A stretch of 14,610 nucleotides of DNA from JADKIH01 sp031367345 (GTDB taxonomy: Bacteria > Bacteroidota > Bacteroidia > AKYH767-A > 2013-40CM-41-45): contig JANLPR010000144.1 in the NCBI GenBank assembly GCA_031367345.1, forward strand, positions 1-14,610, in the 5' to 3' direction. Below, one piece after another: positions 7,307 through 14,610 of the stretch. Under the pieces are notes generated by a model that worked only from the letters and a program-made list of their open reading frames with translations, was not told the DNA's origin and made no database searches. The position numbers were made by a program, and so were the translations under genes. The stretch's first letter is position 1; each line of letters opens with the position of its first letter.

Positions 7307-8578
7307 TTAATAAATTGAAAGATACAGTAAGGCTATTGCAGCAATTGTCATGAATGCCAGCGTAACAAATCCAAATATATTTGCTTTGAGCCCGTTCGTA
7401 AATTCTCCCATTATTTTTTTATTATTTGAAATGTGTAAAATAATAGCAATAAGTACCGGCGCAGTTAATCCATAAAGTATTGCTGAATAAATTAATGCTC
7501 TGAATGGAGTAATTCCGAGCGAAGTCATAGATAGACCTAGCACAAGTGATATTGCAATTATAATATAAAACGCTTTTGCTTCATGAAATTTTTTGTCTAA
7601 GCCTTCTTCCCAACCAAATGTTTCTGTAACGATATAAGACAAGCTTCCACTCAAGACCGGAATAGCCAAAAAACCTGTACCCAAGACACCTATCGCAAAT
7701 AACAAATAGGCTCCGTCACCGGCAATTGGACGAAGTGCCTCTGCTGCCTGTTCCACTGTATTGATCTCATGAATATTGTTATTAAATAAAACAGTTCCCG
7801 CCGTTAAAATAATAAAGAACATAACGATATTTGAAAACAACATTCCAAAATCAATGTCCTTTTTCATGTTTGCTAATATTTTCTTGTCAACAAAAATATA
7901 TTTTTTGCTTTGCTTCATTTCCTCTACTTCCATATTCGCTTGCCAAAAAAATAAATAAGGAGAAATTGTAGTCCCCAATATCGCCACTAAAATACTCACA
8001 TACTCTCTATTAAATTTTATAGTAGGAATAATTGTAGCTCTTAAAATTTGAGCCCAATGTTGCTCATACAAAAATGGGACAATTAGATATACAATTAACA
8101 CCAAACATAAATACTTAAGTATGGCTGCAAGTTTTTGATATGGGAAATAAACAATTACAATTAATAAAATCACAGTGAAAATAACACTGAAATAAATAGC
8201 AGGAAATTGCGGTATCACTAAATTCATCACTGCACCTACTCCTGCTATGTCTGCACCTATATTTAACACAATGGCAGGAAAGCTAAATAACAACATTAGA
8301 TAAAGCACAGACTTGTGATAATTCTTTTTCAAAGTGCCGGTCAGACCTTGCTTCGTTACCATGCCAATTCTTGCACACATCTCTTGTATGCTTGCCATTA
8401 ATGGAAAGGTAATTAACGCTGTCCATAAAGTATTCAAGCCGAAAGCTGCTCCTGCTTGAGAATAAGTCGCAATGCCCGACGGATCATCGTCGCTCGCGCC
8501 GGTAATAAGTCCGGGACCTAATTTCTTCCAGAAATCGTTGAATCTCACTCGAAATAATTTCCGTTTTCGTTTTTTCAT
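7307..8578 (-). CDS. Divergent NRAMP-family divalent metal transporter
   Basis: A 423-residue inner-membrane protein of about 11 helices with the NRAMP (SLC11) fold signature: a basic N-terminus, then GPGLITGASDDDPSGIATYS (residues 21-40) in helix 1 and a broken helix 6 around TTISPYLFFWQ (203-213). Classical NRAMPs have DPGN in helix 1 and A-x-x-M-P-H-N in helix 6. Here the aspartate (D32) is kept, but the Asn position is Gly, the metal-binding Met is Ser206 and the His is Tyr208. Those side chains give NRAMP its preference for Mn2+ and Fe2+ and its proton coupling, so the ion handled may differ; Mg2+ transport in the distant NRMT clade is a precedent. The gene stands alone between two T9SS genes, read from its own promoter in 8579-8860. 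The ATG at 8576-8578 gives a short basic leader typical of the family. Naming it MntH would be unsafe. Confidence 0.82.
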   Translation of the reverse strand: MKKRKRKLFRVRFNDFWKKLGPGLITGASDDDPSGIATYSQAGAAFGLNTLWTALITFPLMASIQEMCARIGMVTKQGLTGTLKKNYHKSVLYLMLLFSFPAIVLNIGADIAGVGAVMNLVIPQFPAIYFSVIFTVILLIVIVYFPYQKLAAILKYLCLVLIVYLIVPFLYEQHWAQILRATIIPTIKFNREYVSILVAILGTTISPYLFFWQANMEVEEMKQSKKYIFVDKKILANMKKDIDFGMLFSNIVMFFIILTAGTVLFNNNIHEINTVEQAAEALRPIAGDGAYLLFAIGVLGTGFLAIPVLSGSLSYIVTETFGWEEGLDKKFHEAKAFYIIIAISLVLGLSMTSLGITPFRALIYSAILYGLTAPVLIAIILHISNNKKIMGEFTNGLKANIFGFVTLAFMTIAAIALLYLSIY

Positions 8579-8823
8579 ACCAAATAAAATTTATTCCAAT
8601 TACATTGGCTAGCCGAAAATACTATATAAAACGGTATGATTGTTCAACTTAAACTAAATTAATTTTACTAAAAAGTAAAGTCTCCTATAAAATGAATTCG
8701 AAAAAAATAGACCTTCTGGTTTTATTTTCATTCTATAATCAGTTGGTAGTCTAAACTTCTGTCGAGCATAAAATAATATTCCTGAATTTTCTATCAGGTC
8801 GAATAATAAAGTAATTTTACTCA

Positions 8824-8843
8824 AACAAAATTATATTTGTTTT
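8824..8843 (-). terminator. Weak A/T hairpin downstream of the beta-helix T9SS gene
   Basis: AAACAAA and TTTGTTT form a 7-bp stem with a 6-nt loop about 17 bases past the stop at 8861. The stem has no strong GC core and no long T-run follows on the minus strand, so it is at best a weak terminator. Confidence 0.25.
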
Positions 8844-8860
8844 GATTTCTGATATAATTA

Positions 8861-11581
8861 CTATTTAATAATTTTTTTACTAACTGAATATAAATCATCT
8901 GAAATAGAAATGATGTAATTTCCCGGCAACAAATCAGAACCATTATCGAAGCTAAAATAATTAACACCTTTTTTTGCATTCACCGTTTGATCATAAAACA
9001 ATTTCCCTTCCATATTTATCAGTGAAATTGTTATCGATTTCGTGTTCGTATTATTGAAATATTTCACTGTAAACTGATCTGAAAACGGAATTGGAAATAC
9101 TTGATCGATCGTGATTGGCTGATTCTCTTGAACCATATCAACTAACGAAAATTTAATAGCTACCGTTTTTGAATAAGTGAAACCTCCGTCATAATCAGTT
9201 TGCTTCAATCTATAATACGAATATCCTTCTTTTGGGTCAAGGTCTTCTGCTGCATACACTTTAACTATTGTACTATTCCCCGCTCCTTTTACCTTAGCAA
9301 TTTGTTTAAACTCATTGCCATTTGTTGAACGCTCAACACTAAAATAATCATTGTTCGTTTCAGAAGCCGTCATCCAAAACAATCTTACAATTTTATTTTC
9401 TTTCTTAGCATCAAAACTTACCAATTGTATTGGCAATGGATTCGCCGAACTAGATGTAATTCCATAGTGTCCAAGTAATGTCATTCCGTTTCTATTCGCA
9501 GAGAAAGATGCATTACTTCCCGTTCCGGCTACAAAGGTTCCGTTGGTTGTCCAAGGAGACGCTCCATTTACTCTTCGAAGTAAATGTATTTTTGTGTAAT
9601 CATTCACATTCGGAACGCCATTACAAAATGCATTCACATTAAACGTACCACCGGCAAATCCATTCATTGCTCCGAACGACCAATACCCAAATGCAATATT
9701 ACTACAAACTTCTCCTGCATCAGTCAGCGGCAATCCATTTGAACCAGGGTTGGCTACAATGTATGAACTTACTATACTTCCGGCTGTGGGTGGTGAAGTA
9801 AAACTAACATTTACACCATTGTAATAATTTAGTGACCCTACCGGAAATAGAATATTTGACGTTGCTGTTGCTGCAATCCATCTTCGAAAGTAGCCGTACA
9901 CATGGCCGCTTGTCCGAGACAATATTCCCAAATTTGAACTAGTTGTACCAAGCGTTAATGTATCGTCTAATGCAATCCATATCCCGGCAATAAAATCAGC
10001 AGTGCTTGAAATAGTAGTCGATGCTGTTAATGTGCAGTTGTATGAATTGTTTAGAGTAAGACTTCTCACCAATGAAGGCAAAGCATTTCCGGAGATTTGT
10101 GCCGACCTTCCATTGTAAGTATAATCTGATCCCGTACTAAATGAACGCACGCCTGTTGTTTGAACATTGCCATCCATAGCTGTTTTTGCAATTCCTCCTG
10201 AATGAGCTAAAATTAATCCGGCGCCCGTATTGAGTGTAAACGCACCTGTTCCTGTTGCTATGCAACTATCCATATTTAAAATAGCTCCGGTGTTTACATT
10301 ATAATCGATCATATTTGTAATATTTCTATTAGAAACAAAATTCTGCGTTGCTGTTGTTCCGTTAAAATAGATAATTCCTTTTGCAGAACTGGACGACTCT
10401 GTAATTACTCCCGAACCGGTAACAGATAAATTACCACTTATGTAAATTGTCCCTAATCCTTTTGAGCTGTTATTTGCAGTACTCATACTCATATCAACTA
10501 CTCCACCGGTTATTGTTAAATTGCCGGTTAAGTAAACAGTTGCTGATAAATTTCCATACGCAGTTCCTCCGGCTTGGTTAAAATTGAATGCTCCACCACT
10601 CACTATTATGTCGCCGGATGATAATGTAACACTTGTATTTCCATTAACACACAAATAGGTAGTGCCGCCCTTAATGAAAAAGTTACCTCCAACAATTAGG
10701 TTCGTATTATTACCTTGATAATCGAAAAAGACCAATCCTGTTCCTGAATTCGCCATTGTTAAATCACCTTTTACATTTTGCAATGCACCGGCAAAATTTA
10801 TACTAGTATTTTGCCCAGCACAATTCCAAATAAAATTTTGAAAATTTTGTGTTATCCCACTAGGTAATGTATTGGTAACACCGCTAACCTCGCACGAGCT
10901 TCCTACTGACCATGTAGCTGTAGGTAAAGTTCCGCCATTCATTGCATGCTGGAACTTTCCTCCAGATGCCACTGTGATAAAACCGGATCCCGTTGGCATC
11001 GTTCCTCCTTCGCGCACAAAAATTCCATTATTATTAATATTAATCTTACTTCCTGCTGCAAGAGTTATCGTACCAGAATTCTTCAAAACAGAAGTTCCGT
11101 TGATTGCAGCTATAGCCGATCCATTAAAAGCAAGTGTAGAAATTATATCTAAATCACCACTCACTGTTAAGTCTGTACCGCTTCCTTTTGCAACTGTCAT
11201 TGTTCCACTTGTCAGAGAAACCTTACCTCCTGCATCAACAATAACTTGATCGACTGTAACATTTGCCGACACAAAAACAATATGCCCAGTTTTAATTTCA
11301 ATTACACCATCGGCAGAAGTTGGAGCTGCCAAAGCATCAATCCACATAACTCCATTATACCTTTCCCATGTTGAAGCTAATCCCCATGTGCCAGTTGCTT
11401 TAGTTCTATAATCGCCGGTAACCGCAGCTGATAAATTATGCGGCATCAATTGAAAATAAAAATAAAATACTATTACAAATAACATGGCAGACGAACAGCC
11501 ATAAAGGAAAAACAGACGTAAAGACAAACGTTGTTTTTGCGAAAGCGCTTTAGAAAGCTTGCTATTAATTTTTGACTTCAT
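8861..11581 (-). CDS. Large secreted beta-helix-type T9SS protein
   Basis: A 906-residue exported surface protein. The N-terminus is long and basic (six Lys/Arg in the first 22 residues), then comes a hydrophobic segment at about 23-45 and a probable cleavage near the Ala pair at 52-53. The mature part opens with GTWGLASTWERYNG and DGVIEIKTGHIVFV, the pattern that starts many Bacteroidota right-handed beta-helix proteins. Residues about 90-560 repeat short strands of the type GNLxIxGG and SGTxTV (for example VSGDLDI, LTGNLTITGG, ISGNLSVTGSG). A beta-rich region with VNAFCNG follows. Residues about 715-812 are an FN3-like module (PLPIQLVSFDA, DYFSVERSTNG, YYRLKQTDYDG), and about 819-906 a T9SS type A sorting domain (LINMEGKLFYD, LLPGNYIIS, terminal KKIIK). 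It is probably an adhesin or matrix protein; no enzyme motif was recognised. The ATG at 11579-11581 is the only start that keeps the signal segment. Confidence 0.85.
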   Translation of the reverse strand: MKSKINSKLSKALSQKQRLSLRLFFLYGCSSAMLFVIVFYFYFQLMPHNLSAAVTGDYRTKATGTWGLASTWERYNGVMWIDALAAPTSADGVIEIKTGHIVFVSANVTVDQVIVDAGGKVSLTSGTMTVAKGSGTDLTVSGDLDIISTLAFNGSAIAAINGTSVLKNSGTITLAAGSKININNNGIFVREGGTMPTGSGFITVASGGKFQHAMNGGTLPTATWSVGSSCEVSGVTNTLPSGITQNFQNFIWNCAGQNTSINFAGALQNVKGDLTMANSGTGLVFFDYQGNNTNLIVGGNFFIKGGTTYLCVNGNTSVTLSSGDIIVSGGAFNFNQAGGTAYGNLSATVYLTGNLTITGGVVDMSMSTANNSSKGLGTIYISGNLSVTGSGVITESSSSAKGIIYFNGTTATQNFVSNRNITNMIDYNVNTGAILNMDSCIATGTGAFTLNTGAGLILAHSGGIAKTAMDGNVQTTGVRSFSTGSDYTYNGRSAQISGNALPSLVRSLTLNNSYNCTLTASTTISSTADFIAGIWIALDDTLTLGTTSSNLGILSRTSGHVYGYFRRWIAATATSNILFPVGSLNYYNGVNVSFTSPPTAGSIVSSYIVANPGSNGLPLTDAGEVCSNIAFGYWSFGAMNGFAGGTFNVNAFCNGVPNVNDYTKIHLLRRVNGASPWTTNGTFVAGTGSNASFSANRNGMTLLGHYGITSSSANPLPIQLVSFDAKKENKIVRLFWMTASETNNDYFSVERSTNGNEFKQIAKVKGAGNSTIVKVYAAEDLDPKEGYSYYRLKQTDYDGGFTYSKTVAIKFSLVDMVQENQPITIDQVFPIPFSDQFTVKYFNNTNTKSITISLINMEGKLFYDQTVNAKKGVNYFSFDNGSDLLPGNYIISISDDLYSVSKKIIK

Positions 11582-11808
11582 AGATTAAAAAAATTAAGTT
11601 TCAAAGAGGATTAGACTATTGATACGAAAATCGCAAATCAAGGTTAAACGAAATATAGCTAAACAAACAAAACTGTAAGAAATTCGAGAAAATAGAGTGA
11701 AGAATATTCAAAAAATTCACAAATCAGCTATCTATTGAAGCATACTAAAAAAAGGTGTGAAAATTCTAATTGAAAGAAATAAAAAAAAATACAAAAAACC
11801 GTATCAAT
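11582..11808. other. AT-rich gap upstream of the beta-helix T9SS gene
   Basis: No gene was seen in these 227 bases, which must hold the promoter of the minus-strand gene starting at 11581 and the end of the broken gene. TATATTTC on the minus strand (about 11661-11668) resembles a Bacteroidota -7 box but has no TTG at the proper distance, so I do not call a promoter. There is no terminator-like hairpin. Confidence 0.3.
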
Positions 11809-12373
11809 TTATTTAACACCTACCATAGTAATTGAACCATCGCGATTGAAGAGAAAGACTCCTTGAATACTTTGACCCTCCATAATAACTTTTTCTGCAA
11901 CGGCTCTAAATTTAGGGGCAAAAAGTATTTTCACTGATTGAAAATAGAAATAAGTAGTTTCGTCGATTTTTCTAAAAGTGCTTTCTTGTTCACCGGCCCA
12001 AGGTATAATTCGTTTTCAATTTTTAATAAAAAATGAAAACTACTATCGACTTTTGTTTTTGAAATTAATCTAATTAACCTGAACTCTACACTTGATCACT
12101 CTTCGGTTGATTTTTTAAGATTGCCTTCTGTATTACTAAATTATACCTATTCCCCCATTCAAAATTAAACACTTCTATATTTCCAATTCCATCAACACTT
12201 GAACTCATTGACAGCTTTTTAAAAAATGCATCATAAGCTAAATGCAAGTATGGATCTATCGTTATTTTTATTGCTTTTTTTTGCTGAGCCCTTAAACTAT
12301 ACTGTGAAAATAAAATTAAAATAATAAATAAAAGACTCTTTCTTGACAGTGCCAATTTTACCATATCCCTCAT
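11809..12373 (-). pseudogene. Frameshifted DUF4377-like secreted protein
   Basis: The intact ORF (12373 to 12086) encodes a signal peptide (SLLFIILILFSQYSLRAQQ) and the start of a DUF4377-like domain (IEVFNFEWGNRYNLVIQKAILKNQP), then stops abruptly. The expected continuation lies in the next frame from 12095 (SSVEFRLIRLISKTKVDSS, then FHFLLKIENELY, to 12003). The rest lies in the third frame from 12003 (PWAGEQESTFRKIDETTYFY onward), about 64 codons with no stop until TAA at 11809-11811. Each junction is mended by one extra base: near 12093-12097 (GATTCA would restore it) and near 12001-12005 (TACCCT would restore it). The repaired protein would be 188 residues. It is either a recent pseudogene or two sequencing errors. 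Start choice between ATG 12373 and ATG 12364 is open. The gene lies 28 bases after the membrane-protein gene and is probably in one operon with it. Confidence 0.8.
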
Positions 12374-12401
12374 TTACCTAAGTTGGAAAATTAAAATTAT
12401 T

Positions 12402-12821
12402 CTACTCAACTACATCCTTTTGATTGAAATAATTTCTCAACGACCTAACCTGAAATACAAGCCAAGCTAAATATATTAGTATAACCATATACAAAAACAG
12501 ATTTGCATAATGCCATCCACTCATACTTCCATATAATGAAATTCCTAGTGCCAATGTCAAGATAAATTCTACTGTTTTATAAGAATTAAATTGTCCGCTT
12601 CTGATGTCAATAGCGTTATCTATTTTTTTTGATTTCAATTTTACTCCAATCCACCGACTAATGCCAAACCAAATTAATGCTGCAACCGGGAAAATGATTG
12701 CTATAATATGTAGGTCGCTATCTGTTGTCCTATTGCTATAAATAAAAAACACACTTAACATTAACAATAAAAAACTTCTTCGCATAAATTGCGATTGATA
12801 ATAAACAGCTTTTTCGTACAT
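12402..12821 (-). CDS. Small four-helix membrane protein of unknown function
   Basis: A 139-residue protein I do not recognise. It has four likely membrane helices: RRSFLLLMLSVFFIYS, HIIAIIFPVAALIWFGISRW, VEFILTLALGISLYG and LFLYMVILIYLAWLVF. A basic-rich loop (KLKSKKIDNAIDIRSGQ) separates the second and third. The frame is open to a TTG at 12866, but I chose the ATG at 12819-12821. The TTG lies inside the best candidate promoter (-7 element 12864-12872), so it could not be in the mRNA, and the extra 15 residues add nothing conserved-looking. The next gene starts 28 bases after this stop, so the two are likely co-transcribed. It diverges from the polyprenyl synthase. Confidence 0.65.
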   Translation of the reverse strand: MYEKAVYYQSQFMRRSFLLLMLSVFFIYSNRTTDSDLHIIAIIFPVAALIWFGISRWIGVKLKSKKIDNAIDIRSGQFNSYKTVEFILTLALGISLYGSMSGWHYANLFLYMVILIYLAWLVFQVRSLRNYFNQKDVVE

Positions 12822-12863
12822 CTCTAACTTTATAATATCGAGGCAATTTATTTTGCCTCTGTA

Positions 12864-12894
12864 CAAATATTAACAGAATGTTTAACATACACAA
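12864..12894 (-). promoter_or_regulatory. Candidate Bacteroidota promoter of the membrane-protein operon
   Basis: On the minus strand TTG (12894-12892) is followed after 19 nt by TAATATTTG (12872-12864). This matches TAnnTTTG except for one extra spacer base. It would place the transcript start near 12857, about 36 nt before the ATG at 12821. Confidence 0.38.
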
Positions 12895-12941
12895 TCAATT
12901 TTTCAACTATCTCAAGGTTACTTTTTAAATTCAAAATATTC

Positions 12942-12972
12942 TTGTGCCTGTCAATCTGAATAGATAAATTTT
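12942..12972 (+). promoter_or_regulatory. Candidate promoter of the polyprenyl synthase gene
   Basis: TTG (12942-12944) is followed after 20 nt by TAAATTTT (12965-12972), one mismatch from TAnnTTTG. The ATG at 12989 would be about ten bases from the predicted transcript start, giving a very short leader. The match is by eye in AT-rich DNA. Confidence 0.33.
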
Positions 12973-12988
12973 ATTGTATTTTTACGCC

Positions 12989-13963
12989 ATGCGCTCTCTT
13001 ACAGACCTTCAGAAACTTATCGAAACCGGAATGAACAACTTTGAACTCTCCGGCCGTCCTTCTGAATTGTACGATCCAATTCGTTATATGATCCAATTAG
13101 GAGGAAAGCGCTTAAGGCCCGTATTAGTCCTAATGAGCCATGAGCTATTCGGTGGCGACCCTGAAAAGGTTCTTCAACCTGCTCTTGGAATTGAGATTTT
13201 TCACAACTTCACTTTGCTGCACGACGACATAATGGATAAAGCTCCGCTTCGTCGTTCAAAACCTACTGTTCATGAGAAATGGAATACAGATATTGCTATT
13301 CTCTCCGGTGACACAATGTTCGTACAAGCATGTCAGTTTATGATGAATGTCGATGCCACTTTTGTGTCACCCGTACTTTCATTGTTTCTAAAAACAGCCA
13401 TTGAAGTTTGTGAAGGTCAACAACTCGATATGAATTTTGAACGTCAAGAAAATGTTTCTCATGAAGAATATATTGAAATGATCGGATTGAAAACCGCTGT
13501 TCTACTTGGTTGTTCATTATCTATTGGAGCCATTTGCGCTAATGCCAGCAAAAATGACATTGATCACATTTATCAATTTGGGAAAAAGTTAGGGATTGCT
13601 TTTCAATTACACGACGACATACTCGACGTGTACGCTAACGCTGACAAATTTGGAAAACAAATTGGAGGAGATATTATTGCCAATAAAAAAACTTTCCTAT
13701 TCATCTCAACACTTGAACAAGCAAAACAAGATCAGTTAGCAGAATTCAAACGATGGATATCCATGAAAGAATTTAATGTCGAGGAGAAGGTAAAAGCTGT
13801 TATAACTATTTTCGATTCATTAAACATCCGTCTTCAAGCGGAACAAAAAATGAATGAATTTTTTTCTGATGCAATGCAACACTTAGAACAGATCAACGTT
13901 CCGGCCGAAAAAAAACAATTGCTCATTGAATTTGCAGAAAAATTAATGGTTCGCGAATCATAA
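12989..13963 (+). CDS. Polyprenyl diphosphate synthase, probably short-chain (GGPP type)
   Basis: A 324-residue cytoplasmic trans-prenyltransferase that condenses isopentenyl diphosphate onto an allylic diphosphate. Seen in order: GGKRLRP (38-44), the first Asp-rich motif DDIMD (79-83) followed by RR, GDTMF, GLKTA, the second Asp-rich motif DDILD (209-213), and GKQIGGDIIANKKT. All residues for Mg2+ and diphosphate binding are present. The residue five before the first motif is Phe74. Aromatic residues there usually stop elongation at C15-C20, while long-chain (menaquinone side-chain) synthases carry a small residue. There is no two-residue insertion in the first motif as in bacterial FPP synthases. 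A GGPP-type product, for example for carotenoids, is my inference. I chose ATG 12989 over the in-frame TTG at 12974 because the family usually begins close to this point and the TTG lies next to the candidate promoter. It stands alone on the plus strand. Confidence 0.9.
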   Translation: MRSLTDLQKLIETGMNNFELSGRPSELYDPIRYMIQLGGKRLRPVLVLMSHELFGGDPEKVLQPALGIEIFHNFTLLHDDIMDKAPLRRSKPTVHEKWNTDIAILSGDTMFVQACQFMMNVDATFVSPVLSLFLKTAIEVCEGQQLDMNFERQENVSHEEYIEMIGLKTAVLLGCSLSIGAICANASKNDIDHIYQFGKKLGIAFQLHDDILDVYANADKFGKQIGGDIIANKKTFLFISTLEQAKQDQLAEFKRWISMKEFNVEEKVKAVITIFDSLNIRLQAEQKMNEFFSDAMQHLEQINVPAEKKQLLIEFAEKLMVRES

Positions 13964-14128
13964 AAAATTATCTCTATCATTTTTCTCAATAATATTATTC
14001 TATTTATCGCGGTATAATTATAAATACTTTTCCTCTACGAAAAAAAATTCGTCTCCCGTTTATAAATTAATTCCAAAAATTAAATTACGAATTTCGAACA
14101 TCGAGCTTCTTTCAAAGATATTCGCGTC

Positions 14129-14168
14129 AAAAAAAAGGGCCGGGAATAAATTCCACAGCCCTTCATTT
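14129..14168 (-). terminator. Intrinsic terminator of the type B T9SS gene
   Basis: AAGGGC (14135-14140) pairs with GCCCTT (14158-14163), and inside the loop GGAAT pairs with ATTCC. On the minus strand the stem is followed by an eight-base T-run (14136-14129). It sits about 25 bases past the stop of the CHU_C gene and is oriented for it; there is also a short ATTTT on the plus side. Confidence 0.85.
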
Positions 14169-14186
14169 TGATAACTAAACAATATT

Positions 14187-14610
14187 CTAATTCTCTTCTC
14201 TTATTACTTGTACAGATCCATGATACGATTTATTTGGAGCCTCAACAACGTAGTAATAAACATCTGCTTTTAATCCGTAAGCATCCCACTCATTATGATA
14301 ATAATCGCTCTGGTAAACCAAAAGACCCCAACGGTCATAAACAAATAGTTTTGTATTCGGCACTAAATTCTGGAGCACGAAATAATCATTATAGCCGGGA
14401 CTTCCAGGATAAGGAGTAAATACATTCGGGATAATTAGTTTTGAAAATTCGACAACAATTCTATCTATTACCGGACCGCAACCACCTGCTTTAGTAATCG
14501 ACAATACGATTGAGTCTTTCAAAAAATCAGAAGCTGAAGGAGTATAGATTGCATTCAAACTTGTATCGCTTGGAGAAAATGTTCCACTACCTGAAGTTGT
14601 CCAAATTACG
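14187..14610 (-). CDS. T9SS type B (CHU_C) surface protein, C-terminal part
   Basis: The frame is open to the right window edge, so the true start lies outside; the visible 141 residues are the C-terminus. The first part (IWTTSGSGTFSPSDTSLNA, then YTPSASDF) is the end of a PKD/Ig-like adhesin repeat typical of very large Bacteroidota surface proteins. A cysteine (GGCGPV) lies in the linker. The last about 85 residues are the gliding-motility-associated type B sorting domain: IPNVFTPYPGSPGYNDYF, KLFVYDRWGLLVYQS, then NEWDA, ADVYYYVV and GSVQVIRE. This domain sends the protein through the type IX system to the cell surface. The TTG at 14556-14558 is an internal Leu codon and should not be taken as the start. 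A strong terminator follows. Confidence 0.9.
   Translation of the reverse strand, partial: VIWTTSGSGTFSPSDTSLNAIYTPSASDFLKDSIVLSITKAGGCGPVIDRIVVEFSKLIIPNVFTPYPGSPGYNDYFVLQNLVPNTKLFVYDRWGLLVYQSDYYHNEWDAYGLKADVYYYVVEAPNKSYHGSVQVIREEN

Noticed and set aside
10872..11249. 125-codon plus-strand open frame inside the beta-helix gene
   Set aside because: It lies wholly antisense to a well-supported T9SS gene, shows no domain, and its Pro/Val-rich composition follows from the repetitive sense strand.
12822..12866. N-terminal extension of the membrane protein from TTG 12866
   Set aside because: The TTG falls in the candidate -7 box and the added residues show no signal or conserved pattern; ATG 12821 is preferred.
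12974..12988. Five-residue extension of the polyprenyl synthase from TTG 12974
   Set aside because: The ATG at 12989 fits the family N-terminus, and the TTG is adjacent to the candidate promoter.
14168..14419. Plus-strand open frame over the CHU_C region
   Set aside because: It is antisense to the conserved type B sorting domain and has no recognisable feature.
1..14610. CRISPR array, tRNA, insertion sequence or integrase
   Set aside because: No regular spaced direct repeats, cloverleaf-like sequence or transposase/integrase motif was seen; the only short array is the degenerate repeat at the left edge.

Overview
The window looks like chromosomal DNA of a Bacteroidota species, probably Chitinophagales/Sphingobacteriales-like. 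Four signs support this: AT-rich intergenic DNA, two proteins with type A (T9SS) C-terminal sorting domains, one with a type B (CHU_C, gliding-motility-associated) sorting domain, and candidate promoters of the Bacteroidota form (TTG about 19-20 nt before TAnnTTTG) rather than sigma70 form. Shine-Dalgarno sequences are weak or absent. No rRNA, tRNA, CRISPR array, insertion sequence or phage gene was seen.

Layout. At 1-482 a minus-strand GxxExxY-family gene sits beside a short degenerate purine-rich repeat that runs off the left edge. It is divergent from a 795-residue RND/MMPL exporter (620-3007). Next come two sugar-nucleotide genes on the plus strand: rfbA/rmlA (3210-4073), behind a promoter and a long leader hairpin, and an extended-SDR UDP-sugar epimerase/decarboxylase-like gene (4182-5126). 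A textbook intrinsic terminator (5178-5223) ends that unit. After a non-coding gap comes a secreted T9SS protein (5593-7224), convergent with a divergent NRAMP-family metal transporter (7307-8578, minus). A 906-residue secreted beta-helix-type T9SS protein follows (8861-11581, minus).

At 11809-12373 (minus) is a broken gene. A DUF4377-like secreted protein can be read through all three minus-strand frames if two single-base losses are repaired; only its first 95 codons remain as an intact ORF. Just upstream and probably co-transcribed is a small four-helix membrane protein (12402-12821). Divergent from these is a polyprenyl (probably geranylgeranyl-type) diphosphate synthase (12989-13963). 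The window ends in the 3' part of a large T9SS type B surface protein (14187 to beyond 14610, minus) with a strong terminator.

Most genes are ordinary for the phylum: envelope transport, surface-sugar precursors, secreted surface proteins and isoprenoid synthesis. I found no convincing new multi-gene system. The observations most worth a second look are the double frameshift in the DUF4377-like gene, the hairpin filling the rfbA leader, the NRAMP protein that lacks the usual metal-site residues, and the repeat next to the GxxExxY gene.
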